NCBI GenBank assembly: GCA_013398015.1 | Contig: VZRR01010829.1 | Coordinates: 561,733-625,732 of the forward strand | DNA length: 64,000 bases | From: Oreocharis arfaki | Lineage: Eukaryota > Chordata > Aves > Passeriformes > Paramythiidae | Direction: 5' to 3' | Part shown: in pieces, positions 63,101-64,000 of the stretch | Position numbering within the stretch: the stretch's first letter is position 1 | Layout of the letters: each line of letters starts with the position of its first letter | The notes under the pieces: generated by a model | What the model saw: the letters and a program-made list of their open reading frames with translations, nothing else | Database searches by the model: none | Told to the model about the DNA's origin: nothing | Made by a program: the position numbers and the translations under genes

Positions 63101-64000
63101 GTGGGTGTCAGCTGCACCATGGCATCCCTCCCCACTCCCAGATTTATAGCCAATATCAAGCTGAACAAACCTACAGGTTTTGAACCACCCAGGTAAATGT
63201 TTGGGCTGTTCCAATGTGTGGCCCAGGCAAGCAGCAGGGGGACCAGCACAGGTGCTGTTACTCTGAGGTTTCCACACATAGCTTAGGGGCTAAGGGGCAA
63301 ACTCACATATTCCTGCTGTGACAAAAAGAGAAAAAAATGAGCAGACATAAAAACAAACAGTGCCCTGCCCAAGCTCTGTGCTTCTTTGCCTTCTGCTTTT
63401 CCCCAGTGGGGAGAAGTAGGATGAGGTGGTGAGATCAGCAGTGTGACCCGCCAGCCTCGTGCTCAGTGGAAGTCAGACAGTTGCAGCTCCCCAGCATGAA
63501 CAGAAACATCCATTTCAATTCCACTCAGCTCTCTGTGTGCGATTTTTAAAATCTAACCTGAGCAGGCAGGAAGGATCCCATTCTGTGATGCTCCAACAGT
63601 AATGGCTGAGTTGTTAGCAATTAACCCCTTAGCTCATTTAACTTGTTCTTTGAAAGACGCCGGCATCGCATTGCACATGATAAAATATAGTTAGAGAACA
63701 CTGAGTCACATCAAATTAGCTCGTTTGGGTAGGTTATAGATCAAACCACAAATGAGATGTGAGATTGGTTAATATGCCGTAAGCTGCCAGATGAACTTTT
63801 GCATTGAAATGTATGATTTGTGGTGTCTTTAACAGGGGGGTAATTGCTTCTTTAATTTTAATTGAGGTGTTTCGTGGAGTAATTTAATTGCAGAACAGGG
63901 TGTAGTGTACAGTTTGGTGACCCGGTTGGGTTTAAAACTGGATGTGATATTTATCCACATTCATGGCTTTAATTAGGACCTAGAGCAAGGGGAAAAGGAT
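60170..64000 (+). other. UNC5C: UNC5C intron 4, 5' portion
   Basis: This region follows the gtgagc donor of exon 4 and runs to the window end without another recognisable UNC5C exon. The expected continuation of Ig2 (starting near VEWLKNE in the family) is not found. No transposon could be identified. A segment at about 63650-63900 is rich in TAAT/ATTA cores and is discussed as a candidate regulatory element. An A-run near 62028-62042 is the only simple repeat of note. Confidence 0.88.

Overview
The window is vertebrate nuclear DNA, almost certainly from a bird. It holds three internal coding exons of the netrin receptor gene UNC5C on the + strand, separated by long introns. Assignment to UNC5C rather than the paralogues A, B or D rests on the translated exons. 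For example, exon 2 reads DDFFHELPETFPSD after a split codon, and exon 3 carries FGPEDYWCQCVAW. The reading phases of all three exons join without error. The bird assignment rests on three 5'-truncated CR1 LINEs with typical avian 3' ends and on an avian-type endogenous retroviral LTR. I cannot name the species.

Layout: 1-27745 is the 3' part of intron 1 (exon 1, with the start codon and signal peptide, lies upstream). Exon 2 is 27746-27967, intron 2 is 27968-46561 (about 18.6 kb), exon 3 is 46562-46705, intron 3 is 46706-60065 (about 13.4 kb), exon 4 is 60066-60169, and the rest is the start of intron 4. Exons 2 and 3 together encode the N-terminal region and first immunoglobulin domain. Exon 4 opens the second Ig domain. 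The thrombospondin repeats, membrane segment, ZU5/UPA and death domains must lie downstream. Only 470 of 64,000 bases are recognisably coding.

The introns are ordinary AT-rich, CpG-poor avian intron sequence. They contain: three CR1 fragments (19491-19695 on -, 31500-31713 on +, 47030-47715 on -); a nested pair of solo LTRs (42080-42930, with a second LTR at 42156-42645 splitting the first); likely ancient MIR/CORE-SINE remnants (best at 17733-17860); microsatellites and homopolymers; a 118-bp polypyrimidine tract (49897-50014); a roughly 150-bp imperfect palindrome (12825-12977); two perfect short hairpins; and a 99-bp-spaced direct duplication (13736-13881). No RNA genes, CRISPR, bacterial-type operons or independent protein genes were found. 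The many 60-180 codon open frames are chance frames or transposon remnants.

I see no previously undescribed system. The most unusual non-coding structures are the long palindrome and the nested LTR insertion. Several stretches rich in homeodomain or POU motifs are suggested only as candidate conserved non-coding elements.
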